Shown one piece after another: positions 24,800-33,731 of a stretch of DNA of 64,000 bases. The position numbers and the translations under genes are program-made. This DNA comes from an uncultured Clostridium sp. (GTDB lineage Bacteria; Bacillota; Clostridia; Lachnospirales; Lachnospiraceae): NCBI GenBank assembly GCA_900547035.1, contig URFM01000003.1, positions 1-64,000 of the forward strand, given 5' to 3'. Each line of letters begins with the position of its first letter. Position 1 is the first letter of the stretch. The notes beneath the pieces are model-generated. The model made no database searches, was not told the DNA's origin, and saw only the letters and a program-made list of their open reading frames with translations.

Positions 24800-25669
24800 T
24801 CAGTCCGCGGAATATTCGTCCAGAAAATGATGGCGCTTGCCTCTGCTCACATAGCCCAGGCAGGCATCCAGATTCACGTTTTCCACGCTCTTCATAATAT
24901 TGGCTTCCACAAAGGGATTGCGCTTTTTCAGCTGGCGAATCAGTTCCTTGATTTCCTGGCGCTTGGAGGTATGAACGATGTCGCCGCCGTCTTTTTCAAT
25001 TCCCCGGGCCGCCAGCTCCCTTGCGGTCTGCTCCGTAAAACGGCAGGCGCACTGAAGGAAATGCAGGTGATTGTAGTCCTTCCAGGAAAGAATATCCTCC
25101 TCCTTCACAAAATACAGAGGTCGGATCAGCTCCATGCCAGGGAAATTGGTGCTGTGCAGCTTGGGCATCATGGTATTGAACTGTCCTCCATAGAGGATAC
25201 TCATGAGGATAGTCTCAATCGCATCGTCGTAATGATGCCCCAGGGCAATCTTATTGCAGCCCAGGGACCGGGCATGGTCGTAAAGATACCCTCGGCGCAT
25301 CCGGGCGCAGAGATAACAGGGCGACTGGTCCACATCCGCCACGGAATTGAAGATATCCGACTCAAAAATGCGGATGGGAATATTCATTAATTTCGCGTTT
25401 GACTCGATCAGCCGCCGGTTGTCCGGGTGATATCCGGGATCCATAACAATAAATTCCAGCTCAAAGGGAGTTCCGCTGTGGCGCTTTAACTCCTGCATGC
25501 ATTTGGCTAACAGCATGGAATCCTTGCCCCCGGAAATGCAGACGGCAATCCGGTCCCCTTCCTGTACCATCTCATACGCCTGAAGGCCCTTAATAAAGGG
25601 CCTCCAGATTTCCTTCCGATATTGCTTGATAATGCTTCGCTCAATAGCGATATATGGTTCATTTCTCAT
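24800..25669 (-). CDS. TtcA/TilS-like PP-loop ATPase (tRNA thiolation type)
   Basis: 289 aa. PP-loop [16 protein letters not shown], the CxxC in [15 protein letters not shown], and [13 protein letters not shown] are the core of the TtcA group, which adenylates and thiolates tRNA bases using an iron-sulfur cluster. TtcA makes 2-thiocytidine-32 in enterobacteria; the exact target in Clostridia is not assured. The ATG at 25669 overlaps the cysE stop by 11 nt, so the genes are coupled; this may link cysteine supply to tRNA sulfuration. Confidence 0.82.
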   Translation of the reverse strand: MRNEPYIAIERSIIKQYRKEIWRPFIKGLQAYEMVQEGDRIAVCISGGKDSMLLAKCMQELKRHSGTPFELEFIVMDPGYHPDNRRLIESNAKLMNIPIRIFESDIFNSVADVDQSPCYLCARMRRGYLYDHARSLGCNKIALGHHYDDAIETILMSILYGGQFNTMMPKLHSTNFPGMELIRPLYFVKEEDILSWKDYNHLHFLQCACRFTEQTARELAARGIEKDGGDIVHTSKRQEIKELIRQLKKRNPFVEANIMKSVENVNLDACLGYVSRGKRHHFLDEYSAD

Positions 25670-26294
25670 TGTTTTTCTCCAATTCGTCAAGCCGTCGCTT
25701 CAGATCTTCCATCTCCCGCTTCAGCTCCTCGTATTCTTCCGGGGAAACGTGGGTTTTCTCCTTTGGAATGGAAATCCCATCCTTCTTAATGGGGCGTGCG
25801 GGAATCCCCACCGCCGTCACATTATCCTCCAAAGGCTTTAGCAAAACCGCATTGGCAGCAATAGAGCAGTTGTCCCCCACCTCAAAGGCTCCCAAAATCT
25901 TAGCGCCGGCTCCCACCATCACGTTGTTCCCCAGGGTAGGATGACGTTTGCCTTTTTTGGTTCCCACACCGCCCAGAGTAACCCCCTGGTAGATGGTACA
26001 GTTGTCTCCAACCTCGGCGGTTTCTCCAATTACCACGCCGCAGCCATGGTCAATGAGAATTCCTCTGCCAAGCTTCGCCCCCGGATGGATCTCAATAAGC
26101 GTAAAAAAGCGGGCTATCTGGGAAATCAGCCGGGCAATGAAGAACATTTTATGACAGTAAAACCAATGAGCAAACCGATGCCAGATCAGGGCGTGGACTC
26201 CCTGATACAAAAGCAGCACTTCCAGGGCACTCCTGGCCGCCGGATCCCGTTCCTGAACTGCCTTAATGTCCAGCCAAATATCCTTCAAAATCAT
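25659..26294 (-). CDS. cysE: serine O-acetyltransferase
   Basis: Transfers acetyl from acetyl-CoA to L-serine, the first step of cysteine synthesis. 211 aa: a helical N-terminus ([20 protein letters not shown]), then a left-handed beta-helix of hexapeptide repeats with [24 protein letters not shown] and [16 protein letters not shown]. The C-terminus ends in a charged coiled coil ([17 protein letters not shown]). No T-box or cysteine-responsive leader is visible upstream. Confidence 0.93.
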   Translation of the reverse strand: MILKDIWLDIKAVQERDPAARSALEVLLLYQGVHALIWHRFAHWFYCHKMFFIARLISQIARFFTLIEIHPGAKLGRGILIDHGCGVVIGETAEVGDNCTIYQGVTLGGVGTKKGKRHPTLGNNVMVGAGAKILGAFEVGDNCSIAANAVLLKPLEDNVTAVGIPARPIKKDGISIPKEKTHVSPEEYEELKREMEDLKRRLDELEKNNEK

Positions 26295-26406
26295 ATACCA
26301 TCTGTCCTTTCCAAATCACGTCTGCATAGGGTCCTGTTCACAGAGAACAGTATAGCATATGCGCCGGTCAATAAAAAGGACATTTTTCCGGCTCCTTGCC
26401 GGAAAA

Positions 26407-26835
26407 TCACTGAAAAATCACCGGGAGGTCCGAGTATTCCGTCTTTACCACGATAAAGGGATAGGATTTTTCCTCCCCTGCCGCCTCTCCCGTCTCAGGC
26501 CCCAGCAGTTCCGTATCGATGACAATGGAGTTCTCTGTCAGATACAGCTCATGAACCTGGATGCTGTAGCTTCCTCCAGCCTGCTCCCCGTAGCCTACAA
26601 CGATATAAAGGTTGTCATTATCACTATAAGTCAGCTTAAAAGGGGATTGCTGCTTTTCCGTAATAATCTGTGCCAGGTCCTGGGGGATCTCATGAGCCGC
26701 CGCCACCGCAAACTCCATATCCCGGACCTTCTCCTCCTTCGGCGCCGTACATCCGTAGAGCAGCAAGAGAGCCGTCACGCAGCCTGCCGTCAGAAAGGCC
26801 CTGGTCCATTTTCTTTTAAATTCTCTCCATTTCAA
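26407..26835 (-). CDS. PrcB-like lipoprotein
   Basis: 142 aa with a lipoprotein signal (FLTAGCVTALLLLYGC, lipid-attachment Cys about residue 29). The mature part includes LYIVVGYGEQAGGSYSIQVHELYL, the GxQxxGGY-type strand pair of the PrcB C-terminal domain, first described in a Treponema protease-complex subunit. Probably a small cell-surface beta-domain protein of unknown job. It stands alone between cysE and manA. Confidence 0.7.
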   Translation of the reverse strand: MKWREFKRKWTRAFLTAGCVTALLLLYGCTAPKEEKVRDMEFAVAAAHEIPQDLAQIITEKQQSPFKLTYSDNDNLYIVVGYGEQAGGSYSIQVHELYLTENSIVIDTELLGPETGEAAGEEKSYPFIVVKTEYSDLPVIFQ

Positions 26836-26917
26836 AGGTTCTGCCTCCCAAGTCTTCCGATTTCGGTTACTACCAATATATTTTGGGAGACGATGGGATA
26901 TGCGGCGAATTTTCCGG

Positions 26918-27850
26918 TCAGACCCAGGTGAGAGTCAGTTCAAACTCACCTTTCAGCTGAATCTTTTTGCACCCGGCTGTGGCTATGAGATGGTCTCCTT
27001 TCCTGGCCGGCTCTCCATTGATGGTCCCTTCTCCCTCCAGAATATCCAGGATCATAAAGGGATGGGACTGAGAAATCTCCTGCTCTCCCCGACCAATCCA
27101 CCGCTCTACGGTGAAAAAGGGACTTCGCACTAGAATGCAGCTGGTATAGTCCCCATGGCATACCTTCTCCTCCCTGGTATTGATCAGATTGCTGGGGCAG
27201 CGGACTACGTCCAAACTTTTCTTTAAGTGAAGTTCTCTGGGTTTTCCATTCTGCAGCCGGCCATAATCGTAAAGGCGGTAGGTTAAATCGCTGTTCTGCT
27301 GAATCTCCAGCAGCAGGGTTCCTTTGCGGATGGCGTGGACGGTACCGGAGGGAATATAAAAGCAGTCTCCCCTGTGGATTGGAATAACATTCAGCAGGCG
27401 GTCCCACTGCTGGTTTTCCACCATGGTTTTCAGCTGTTCCTTATTTTGCGCGTGATGTCCTATGATGATGTCCCCGTCTTCCAGGCAGTCCAGAATATAC
27501 CAGCACTCATTTTTCCCTCTGGCTCCATTTTCATGGGCGCGGGCGTAATCATCGTCCGGATGGACCTGGATGCTTAAATCCTCCCTGGCATCAATAATTT
27601 TCACCAGCAGGGGAAATTCCTCTCCGGGCAGGTTTCCAAAGAGCTCCCGGTGGTTATCCCACAGTTCCTTCAGGGTTTTCCCCTCGTATTCCCCCCGGTC
27701 CGCCACGCTCTGTCCGTTCTCATTGGCGCTGACCACCCAGGCTTCCCCCGTATGGTCTCCGTTGGTTTTATATCCGTAAATTTCCCTAAGTCTCCGGCCG
27801 CCCCAGATTACCTCCCGGCAGCAGGGCCTCATAAATATCAAATCCTTCAT
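26918..27850 (-). CDS. manA: mannose-6-phosphate isomerase, class I
   Basis: Interconverts mannose 6-phosphate and fructose 6-phosphate. 310 aa, cupin fold: VIWGGRRLREIYGY at the start, zinc ligands in LSIQVHPDDDYA, the following GKNECWYILD, and FYIPSGTVHAIRKGTLLLEIQQNSDLTYR. The short form matches Firmicutes ManA. The ATG at 27850 with AAAGGAAAC upstream is chosen over an ATG 23 codons earlier. Confidence 0.93.
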   Translation of the reverse strand: MKDLIFMRPCCREVIWGGRRLREIYGYKTNGDHTGEAWVVSANENGQSVADRGEYEGKTLKELWDNHRELFGNLPGEEFPLLVKIIDAREDLSIQVHPDDDYARAHENGARGKNECWYILDCLEDGDIIIGHHAQNKEQLKTMVENQQWDRLLNVIPIHRGDCFYIPSGTVHAIRKGTLLLEIQQNSDLTYRLYDYGRLQNGKPRELHLKKSLDVVRCPSNLINTREEKVCHGDYTSCILVRSPFFTVERWIGRGEQEISQSHPFMILDILEGEGTINGEPARKGDHLIATAGCKKIQLKGEFELTLTWV

Positions 27851-27944
27851 ATGTTTCCTTTCGGGACTGTTCTTTGATTGTCTGAATGAAAGACTACCTG
27901 AACCGCTAAAAAAAGTCAACGGTTCCGATAAGTTTTTTTCTTCC

Positions 27945-29066
27945 TCAAGTCAAAAAACATGCCATTACTGTCAGAACCGCCAGAAACAACAGATTCCACA
28001 GCGTAAATACCTTTAAGAATTTGCCTTTCTGTCCCGGATACTCTCTGGCAAAGAATTTAAAGGAGATCAAACTTGCCAGGGACGCAATCAGGGTTCCAAG
28101 ACCGCCCAAATTCACCGCGGTCAGCAATACGGAGAAATTGTCCGTAAATCCGGATAAAAGAATAGCTGCCGGTACATTGCTGATCACCTGGCTGGTCAAA
28201 ATTCCTGACAGCAGTTCCCTTCCCCCTACCAGCGAGGCAAGAAAACCGCTGATTTCCGGAATCCGTTTCGCATTTCCGATAAACACAAAAAAGCAGAGAA
28301 AGGTCAGCAGCAGAAAGTAATCCACTTTTCCAAAAAGCTGCCGGTTCACCAAAAAAATTGCCGCCGCCACCACAATCAGCACCGGCACGTAAGAAAGAAC
28401 CCGGAATACAACCAGAAGGCACAAAACGAACAAAGCCAGAAAAGGCAGCAGGGAAATCCACAGCTTTCCTTCTCCTCCCTCCTTCTGTTCCTCCATAACT
28501 TCCCCAGAAAGAGGCTCGTCCTTTCCAAAAGCCAAGACCGCCAGAAGCATCACCAAGGATACGGCAGCATACGGCCAAACCGCCCGGCCAAATTCCATCC
28601 AGGTAATTCCTGAGACGGAGTAAAGATAAAGATTTTGCGGATTCCCAATCGGCGTCGCCATGCTTCCCAGATTAGCGGCGATGGTTTCCAGCACCACCAG
28701 CTTCAGCACCTGCTCCTCCCGGTGTATCATCTGATAGACCAGCAGCGTAAATGGCACGAAGGTAATAAGGGTCACATCATTGGTAATCATCATGCTGGAA
28801 AAAAAGCACAGCACTACCATAATAATTGGAAGGTTTCTCAGGCTTCCGGCACGCTTTAAAAGGAACTGTCCCAGAAGGACAAAGACTCCTAAAGACTGAA
28901 ATCCCGCCACAATGATCATCAGGCAAAACAAAAGGGCCAAGGTCCGATAGTCCGGATAGGACAGATAAGCTTCATCCGGCGTCACAGCCAGAGAAGAGAC
29001 CAATGCCAGCAAAAAAGAGATACAAAAAACCGTTTCTTTTTTCATCAATTCTTTAATGGTTTTCAT
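27945..29066 (-). CDS. SLC13/ArsB-superfamily anion permease
   Basis: 373-aa polytopic membrane protein with about ten helices. Paired motifs SSMMITNDVTLITFVPF, ANLGSMATPIGNPQNLYLY and SQVISNVPAAILLSGF are the two pseudo-symmetric substrate loops of the ion-transporter superfamily. Members move arsenite, dicarboxylates, citrate or sodium/proton; the sequence alone does not choose. The ATG at 29066 is preferred over a start 14 codons upstream. No arsenic genes are nearby. Confidence 0.82.
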   Translation of the reverse strand: MKTIKELMKKETVFCISFLLALVSSLAVTPDEAYLSYPDYRTLALLFCLMIIVAGFQSLGVFVLLGQFLLKRAGSLRNLPIIMVVLCFFSSMMITNDVTLITFVPFTLLVYQMIHREEQVLKLVVLETIAANLGSMATPIGNPQNLYLYSVSGITWMEFGRAVWPYAAVSLVMLLAVLAFGKDEPLSGEVMEEQKEGGEGKLWISLLPFLALFVLCLLVVFRVLSYVPVLIVVAAAIFLVNRQLFGKVDYFLLLTFLCFFVFIGNAKRIPEISGFLASLVGGRELLSGILTSQVISNVPAAILLSGFTDNFSVLLTAVNLGGLGTLIASLASLISFKFFAREYPGQKGKFLKVFTLWNLLFLAVLTVMACFLT

Positions 29067-29218
29067 AATACCAGCTCCACTCCATAAATTCCACATAAAA
29101 GCCGCCATTCCTAGCAGACAAACAGCCTGATTATACCTCTCACTCCCTTTAAGCGCAATGTTTTCATCCCGCTTTTTGAAAAAAAACTCTCAGATGCTTT
29201 CCAGCCTCCGCTTTTTTT

Positions 29219-29227
29219 TGATATACT
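29219..29227 (+). promoter_or_regulatory. extended -10 promoter of the MerR gene
   Basis: TGATATACT lies 27 bp before the MerR start and fits TGn-TATAAT. The -35 (TTTCCA, 18 bp upstream) is poor, and a run of T separates them. Confidence 0.5.
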
Positions 29228-29253
29228 GTAAAACGTGACTGGAGGAGTAACCC

Positions 29254-30078
29254 ATGAAATACAAAATCGGAACAGTGGCTAAGCTGCTCGGTGTCTCTCC
29301 CGAGGCCCTGAGACTTTATGAACGGAACGGAATTCTGCTTTCCGACCGGGGAGACGGCGAAAACGGCTATCGGTATTACAGCCGTCTGGATATTACTGCT
29401 CTTTTGCGGGCCCGGGCTTATCATCAATATGGCTTTTCCCTGAAAGAAACTGAGGCTCTGATTAATACGGATGATGTAGATTTCGTCTGTCAGGCATATG
29501 AGTTGAAAGCAGAGGACCTGGAACAGGAAATTCTCCGCAAGCAGCAGATCTTAAACTACCTGAAAGGGATTCTGAACCTTTTGGAACAATTAAAATCGGA
29601 GCTGTGGACCATCCGTCCTGAAATCCGTCCCGGCATCTATCGCCTGGAATTTATGAAGGGAGAGGAGCTGATTCTGGCGCCGGACCAGCTGAATCTCTTC
29701 CCGAAATGGGTTGGACTTGCTCCCTTTGCCTTCCCCTCTCAGCGAAACTGCTGGACTGCTCTGGAACACGGCACAGACGAAAGCTTTTCTGCCCTGGGAA
29801 TCCTGGAGGAAGACGCCCGTTCTCTGGGGATGCCTGATTTTCTCCACCAGGGGGTCTACCTTCCTCCTGCCCCCAGCCTATACACAGTAGTGGAGATTTC
29901 AGAAGAAAATGCTTCCTGCGTAGGCTATCTTGCCCATTTGACGGATTTCGTCCGCCGCTGCCACATCAAAGTAACCGGCGACCCCATCTGCCGCACCTTC
30001 TTATCCATGAATAAAAAAGAAAATTACCGGCGTTACCGCCAGATCTGGGTCCCCATTGCGCCAAATGAATTTTCTTGA
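29254..30078 (+). CDS. MerR-family regulator with GyrI-like effector domain
   Basis: 274 aa. N-terminal winged helix (YKIGTVAKLLGVSPEALRLYERNGIL, then GYRYYSRLDITAL), a coiled-coil dimer helix (about 80-120), then a roughly 150-residue domain resembling the GyrI/BmrR drug-binding fold (QGVYLPPAPSLYTVVEISEEN). It stands directly upstream of the chromate-type transporter pair on the same strand, with a separate promoter in between. It probably senses an organic ligand rather than chromate. Confidence 0.82.
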   Translation: MKYKIGTVAKLLGVSPEALRLYERNGILLSDRGDGENGYRYYSRLDITALLRARAYHQYGFSLKETEALINTDDVDFVCQAYELKAEDLEQEILRKQQILNYLKGILNLLEQLKSELWTIRPEIRPGIYRLEFMKGEELILAPDQLNLFPKWVGLAPFAFPSQRNCWTALEHGTDESFSALGILEEDARSLGMPDFLHQGVYLPPAPSLYTVVEISEENASCVGYLAHLTDFVRRCHIKVTGDPICRTFLSMNKKENYRRYRQIWVPIAPNEFS

Positions 30079-30105
30079 CTCTACACCGGGTTTAAGGCTT
30101 ATAAT
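30075..30105 (+). promoter_or_regulatory. promoter of the chromate-transporter pair
   Basis: TTGACT (30075-30080) and TATAAT (30100-30105) are separated by 19 bp. The long spacer is the type that MerR-family activators act on by twisting DNA, which fits the regulator gene just upstream. Confidence 0.7.
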
Positions 30106-30131
30106 TTTTCATGTTGAGGAGGAATTAAGAT

Positions 30132-30710
30132 ATGAACAACTTGAAAAAAGCCGCTGTGCTCTTCGGACAGTTCTTCCAGTTTGGCTGTTTCACCTTTGGC
30201 GGAGGCTGGAGCATTGTCGCGCAGATGCAGAAGCTTTATGTGGAAAAAGAAAAGACCATTACCAGTCAGGAGCTGCTGGATATCACCAGTGTGGGCAGGA
30301 GCCTTCCAGGGACCATGATTGGCAACGTAGCCATGCTTTACGGATACCGGGCGGCAGGAATTCTGGGTGGAATCGCATGCGTCATTGCTATGGTTACCCC
30401 TCCTATGATTGTCCTGTCCCTAATCACTTATTTTTATACTCTTTTTAAGGAAAATCTTTGGGTCATGAGCGCCATGACCGGAGTTCGGGCGGCCATTGTA
30501 CCTATCATAGCCAGCGCGGCCGTCAATATGGTAAGGGGAGCCTTCCGCTTTCCCCCCTGCTACGTCCTCACAGCTGCCGCCTTTGCGCTGTATCTGTTTT
30601 TCAATGTCAGCTGCGTGCTGCTGGTAGTCATGGGCGTCATCGGCGGAATCTTAATCTGTGAATGCCACGAGAGAAGGGAGGCAAGGAAGCATGATTCTAA
30701 CCCTGCTTAA
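30132..30710 (+). CDS. chromate transporter family protein, first half
   Basis: 192-aa ChrA-domain protein of the short, single-domain type: QFGCFTFGGGWSIVAQMQKL, then LPGTMIGNVAMLYGYRAAG. Short ChrA proteins work as pairs of opposite topology (CHR family). The next gene is the partner and starts 20 nt before this one ends. Homologues are known for chromate/sulfate exchange, but most in gut anaerobes have no proven substrate. Confidence 0.88.
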   Translation: MNNLKKAAVLFGQFFQFGCFTFGGGWSIVAQMQKLYVEKEKTITSQELLDITSVGRSLPGTMIGNVAMLYGYRAAGILGGIACVIAMVTPPMIVLSLITYFYTLFKENLWVMSAMTGVRAAIVPIIASAAVNMVRGAFRFPPCYVLTAAAFALYLFFNVSCVLLVVMGVIGGILICECHERREARKHDSNPA

Positions 30711-31233
30711 ATTGTTTTGGAGCTTTTTAAAAATCGGTTTCACAAGTTTTGGAGGTCTGTCCATGATTCCTCTTATTTCCCATGAGGTGGTGTCCAACGG
30801 ATGGATGAATTTAAGTGAGGTGTCCGACATCGTGGCCATTGCGGAAATGACTCCCGGTCCTCTGGGCCTAAACTGCGCCACCTTTGCCGGGATTCACGCC
30901 GCCGGGATCCCCGGAGCCATTGTGGCCAATCTGGGGGTTTTGTCTCCCACATTTACCGTTGCCGCCCTAGCGGCTGTCTTTTTTCAAAAGTTCCAGAAAA
31001 GCCACCGGATGGACCAGATTCTCACCGGAGTGCGCCCCGTCTGCATCGGCTTGTTAATCGGGGTAATCGCCTCCTTCTGCCAGACCAACTATGTCATTGA
31101 TTCCGCAGTCAGCATCCCGGCTATCCTCATTGGCCTGATTGATTTGCTGCTGCTGTTCAAATGGCAGGTCAGCATCCCCAAGGTCATTCTGCTGAGCGCT
31201 GTTTTGGGGCTTATATTCTTTCAGGTACTTTAA
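30691..31233 (+). CDS. chromate transporter family protein, second half
   Basis: 180-aa ChrA-domain partner: FLKIGFTSFGGLSMIPLISHE, then EMTPGPLGLNCATFAGIHAAG. The ATG at 30691 (GGAGG 13 nt upstream) lies inside the end of the first-half gene, showing tight coupling. Together the pair would make a full membrane transporter. A strong terminator follows. Confidence 0.88.
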   Translation: MILTLLKLFWSFLKIGFTSFGGLSMIPLISHEVVSNGWMNLSEVSDIVAIAEMTPGPLGLNCATFAGIHAAGIPGAIVANLGVLSPTFTVAALAAVFFQKFQKSHRMDQILTGVRPVCIGLLIGVIASFCQTNYVIDSAVSIPAILIGLIDLLLLFKWQVSIPKVILLSAVLGLIFFQVL

Positions 31234-31242
31234 GCCACTTAG

Positions 31243-31287
31243 AAATCCCTGCCGGACACACCTTATTCTGTCCGGCAGGGATTTTAA
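31243..31287. terminator. bidirectional terminator
   Basis: AAATCCCTGCCGGACA and TGTCCGGCAGGGATTT form a nearly uninterrupted 15-16-bp stem with a short loop and T-rich flanks both ways. It separates the convergent chromate-transporter and spoIIID genes. Confidence 0.85.
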
Positions 31288-31311
31288 TTGTCATGGACAT
31301 CCGACAGCCGC

Positions 31312-31587
31312 TTAGTCTTTATCTTTGCTGCAGATCTGCAGCCGGTGCTGGTACTTCTCCCTGGTAGCCAGGCCGCCCCGGATATGGCGTTCCGATTTAT
31401 TAACATCCAGAACCACCCGGGCCTGGGCGGCCAGGGAGGGGTTAATGTGCTCCAAACGGTCGGTGACATCTTTATGTACCGTTGATTTCGAAATCCCAAA
31501 CCGTTTCGCCGTCTGCCTCACCGTCGCATTATAATCCACAATATAATTTGCGATTGCAACGGCCCGTTCCTTAATATAATCCTTCAT
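31312..31587 (-). CDS. spoIIID: sporulation transcription factor SpoIIID
   Basis: Mother-cell regulator that switches sigma-E to sigma-K programmes during sporulation. 91 aa, starting MKDYIKERAVAIANYI, with helix-turn-helix ATVRQTAKRFGISKSTVHKD and the conserved KSERHIRGGLATREKYQ tail. Start chosen at 31587 by the AGGGGGC site and by alignment with known SpoIIID length. It shows that the organism can sporulate. Confidence 0.96.
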   Translation of the reverse strand: MKDYIKERAVAIANYIVDYNATVRQTAKRFGISKSTVHKDVTDRLEHINPSLAAQARVVLDVNKSERHIRGGLATREKYQHRLQICSKDKD

Positions 31588-31658
31588 GGGTTGCCCCCTG
31601 AGAACGTTTTTTACATCATATTCGTTATCAGGGGATTTTATACGTTGGGTATTATGAT

Positions 31659-33443
31659 TCACTCCTCCCTACTCAAATACCTCCACAGCGTCGTCCTGCT
31701 GATCCCCAGCTGCCTTGCGGCGGCGGCTCGGTTGCCTCCGTGGGCGGCAACCGCCTGCTTCACCGCCTGGCCGATGATCTCCTCCAGGGTCAGATCCCCC
31801 TCCAGAACCGGGGCCGCCGTTTCTGTCCCTCGGCTTAAGGTGCGCTCCTTTGCCAGCAGCTCCGCCACCATACTGCTGCGGATATAGGTGGATGTGGTAA
31901 GAGTCGCCAGAGTCTCCAAAATATGCTTAAACTGCGTATAGTTATTGGGCCATTCATACTGGCGCAGCATTTCCAAGGCCCTGGGCTCAAAGCCGGATAT
32001 ATGCTTACCCAGCTCCACCTTCATGCTGCTTAAATACAAGCTTGCCAGGGAGGGAATCTCATCGGAACGGCTTCGCAGGGAGGGCAGGCTTAATACCAGG
32101 CAGCCCAGCCTTGACACAAACCGGCGCATAACCTCCGGTGCCGCCTCCCCATCCCGACTGACTCCGGAAAACAGAAGCCGCACCCGCCTGGCAAGTCCCG
32201 TCTCCTGGATCGCAGACAGCAGCCTGGGCACATATTCCTCTGGCAGGGATTCGATATTCTGGAAATAGATCGTATTTCCAGTAGCGTTTAAAGGTGAATT
32301 ATAATGATTCAGCAAAAACTCCCAGCTTTTTTCGTTCATCAGCTGGCAGTTGATCAGCACAAAGGGCTTATTGGCCAGAGAGCTGTGCAGATAGAGAAAG
32401 CGGGCGATCTGCTCCTTTCCTGTGCCCGGCTCCCCCTTAATCATCACCGGCTGGCGCACGGAAGACAGCGTGCGGATCTCGCTGTCCATGGGCCCCATGG
32501 CCCCGCTGAGGCTGTAAAAGCTGTTCATAAACAAATATTCGCACTCTCCCTTATTCATAAAACGAATCCCCGCCCAGTGGGAGTGAAGAGGGATTCGGGA
32601 CGGCACGCAGTAAAACAAGCTGTAGCGCTCCGTATCCATCAAAAGAGTCTGTCCCGTAATGCGGTAAAGCTGATCCCGCTCCGTATAGTAAAATTTCAAA
32701 GAACCGCTGGCGGGCACCTCCTTTAAATGGGAGCGCAGGGCATCCACCAGGCCCTCAGAGGGATCCGCCGGGCTGTTGTAAAAGATTTCCCCCTGCCCGT
32801 CCAGCACCACTACCCTGCCGTTCTGATCCTGGGTAATACTGCGCAGAAACATATTTTCGTGGCGCAGATGGCCGAACCAGAGGCTGATATTAATCGCCTG
32901 GTCGATGGCGGTGTGCATGCTCTCCACCCCTGAGGTAATAAGAAACGCATCCAGCTCCATTTTGCGCGCCATGGTATGGGTCACCATATCGCAGACTACC
33001 ATGCGGTATCCCTCTTCCTTCAGCTTGCCCAGCGTCTCTTCCGCCTCTTCGCCGCTGTTCACCGTCAGGATATCCAGATCGGAACCCAGCAGGTCGCAGA
33101 GGGTATGGGCAGGGCCCGTAATGTTGGGAAAGCCTACGATGGCATAGCGGCTGGAATAATTCTCCGCCAGCTTCATGGCGCTCAGCACATCGTAAACGGA
33201 AATCTGCACCTCCACCACCGGCAGGTCCGTCACCTGGCGGATCAGGGTCGCCGTACCGCCCCGGGAAATAATGCAGTCGTAGGAATTCGGCGCCATGCGC
33301 TGCACAATCGCCACCCCCACCTCCAAATCTCCGGTAAATACATCCAGCTGAATATTCGGATACGCCTGAGCAGCCCGCTCCATTACCGTATTCATTCCCT
33401 GATAAGGTGCAATCCCCAGGATGCGCGTGCGTGTTTCCACCAT
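31659..33443 (-). CDS. PrpR-N-type transcriptional regulator with degenerate AAA+ domain
   Basis: 594 aa. The N-terminal PrpR-type sensor (ILGIAPYQGMNTVMERAA...IISRGGTATLIRQVTDLPVVEV) resembles receptors for small organic acids. A PAS-like region and an AAA+ module follow. Walker A is intact (GEPGTGKEQIARF), but the GAFTGA sigma-54 loop is absent and Walker B reads NTIYFQNIESLP without its acidic pair. A Fis-type helix-turn-helix ends it (GGNRAAAARQLGISRTTLWRYL). It therefore probably works without sigma-54. Divergent from the kinase-PdxA operon, its likely target. The ATG at 33443 has GGAGG upstream. Confidence 0.82.
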   Translation of the reverse strand: MVETRTRILGIAPYQGMNTVMERAAQAYPNIQLDVFTGDLEVGVAIVQRMAPNSYDCIISRGGTATLIRQVTDLPVVEVQISVYDVLSAMKLAENYSSRYAIVGFPNITGPAHTLCDLLGSDLDILTVNSGEEAEETLGKLKEEGYRMVVCDMVTHTMARKMELDAFLITSGVESMHTAIDQAINISLWFGHLRHENMFLRSITQDQNGRVVVLDGQGEIFYNSPADPSEGLVDALRSHLKEVPASGSLKFYYTERDQLYRITGQTLLMDTERYSLFYCVPSRIPLHSHWAGIRFMNKGECEYLFMNSFYSLSGAMGPMDSEIRTLSSVRQPVMIKGEPGTGKEQIARFLYLHSSLANKPFVLINCQLMNEKSWEFLLNHYNSPLNATGNTIYFQNIESLPEEYVPRLLSAIQETGLARRVRLLFSGVSRDGEAAPEVMRRFVSRLGCLVLSLPSLRSRSDEIPSLASLYLSSMKVELGKHISGFEPRALEMLRQYEWPNNYTQFKHILETLATLTTSTYIRSSMVAELLAKERTLSRGTETAAPVLEGDLTLEEIIGQAVKQAVAAHGGNRAAAARQLGISRTTLWRYLSREE

Positions 33444-33521
33444 TTTCCATACCTCCATCCGTTTCTTTTTGAGACTATCTGCCTCTCAGATTTATAGCGC
33501 CTTTTTAAATCGTTTTATTTT

Positions 33522-33531
33522 GAAACGTTTC
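33522..33531. promoter_or_regulatory. palindrome in the divergent regulator/kinase gap
   Basis: GAAACGTTTC is a perfect 10-bp palindrome about 80 bp upstream of the regulator start. It is the best operator candidate in the 288-bp gap, which otherwise is AT-rich with no gene and no clear -35/-10 pair for the kinase operon. Confidence 0.35.
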
Positions 33532-33731
33532 TCTAATGATTTCGTTACTTTTTTTCTTCTTGTTTAAAAATGTAACATAATTACCCGTTTTTTTCAATGC
33601 GGAATTCCTCACTTTCATGCATAATATAGATAGAAATTCTGAATCAGCTTAAAAATATAGCGGTTCTGAACAAATACGCCCTGCCCCAGGCAGTCATCTG
33701 CCAAAGGGCAAAGCAGGGAGGAGTGAGAAAA

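Noticed and set aside
26295..26406. Possible T-box or cysteine-responsive leader before cysE
   Set aside because: The cysE leader lies upstream of 26294 and is only about 110 bp; I see no T-box sequence or specifier stem.
33459..33731. Sigma-54 promoter expected next to a PrpR-like regulator
   Set aside because: No GG/GC (-24/-12) pair at the right spacing is visible here or before garR, and the regulators lack the sigma-54 contact loop.
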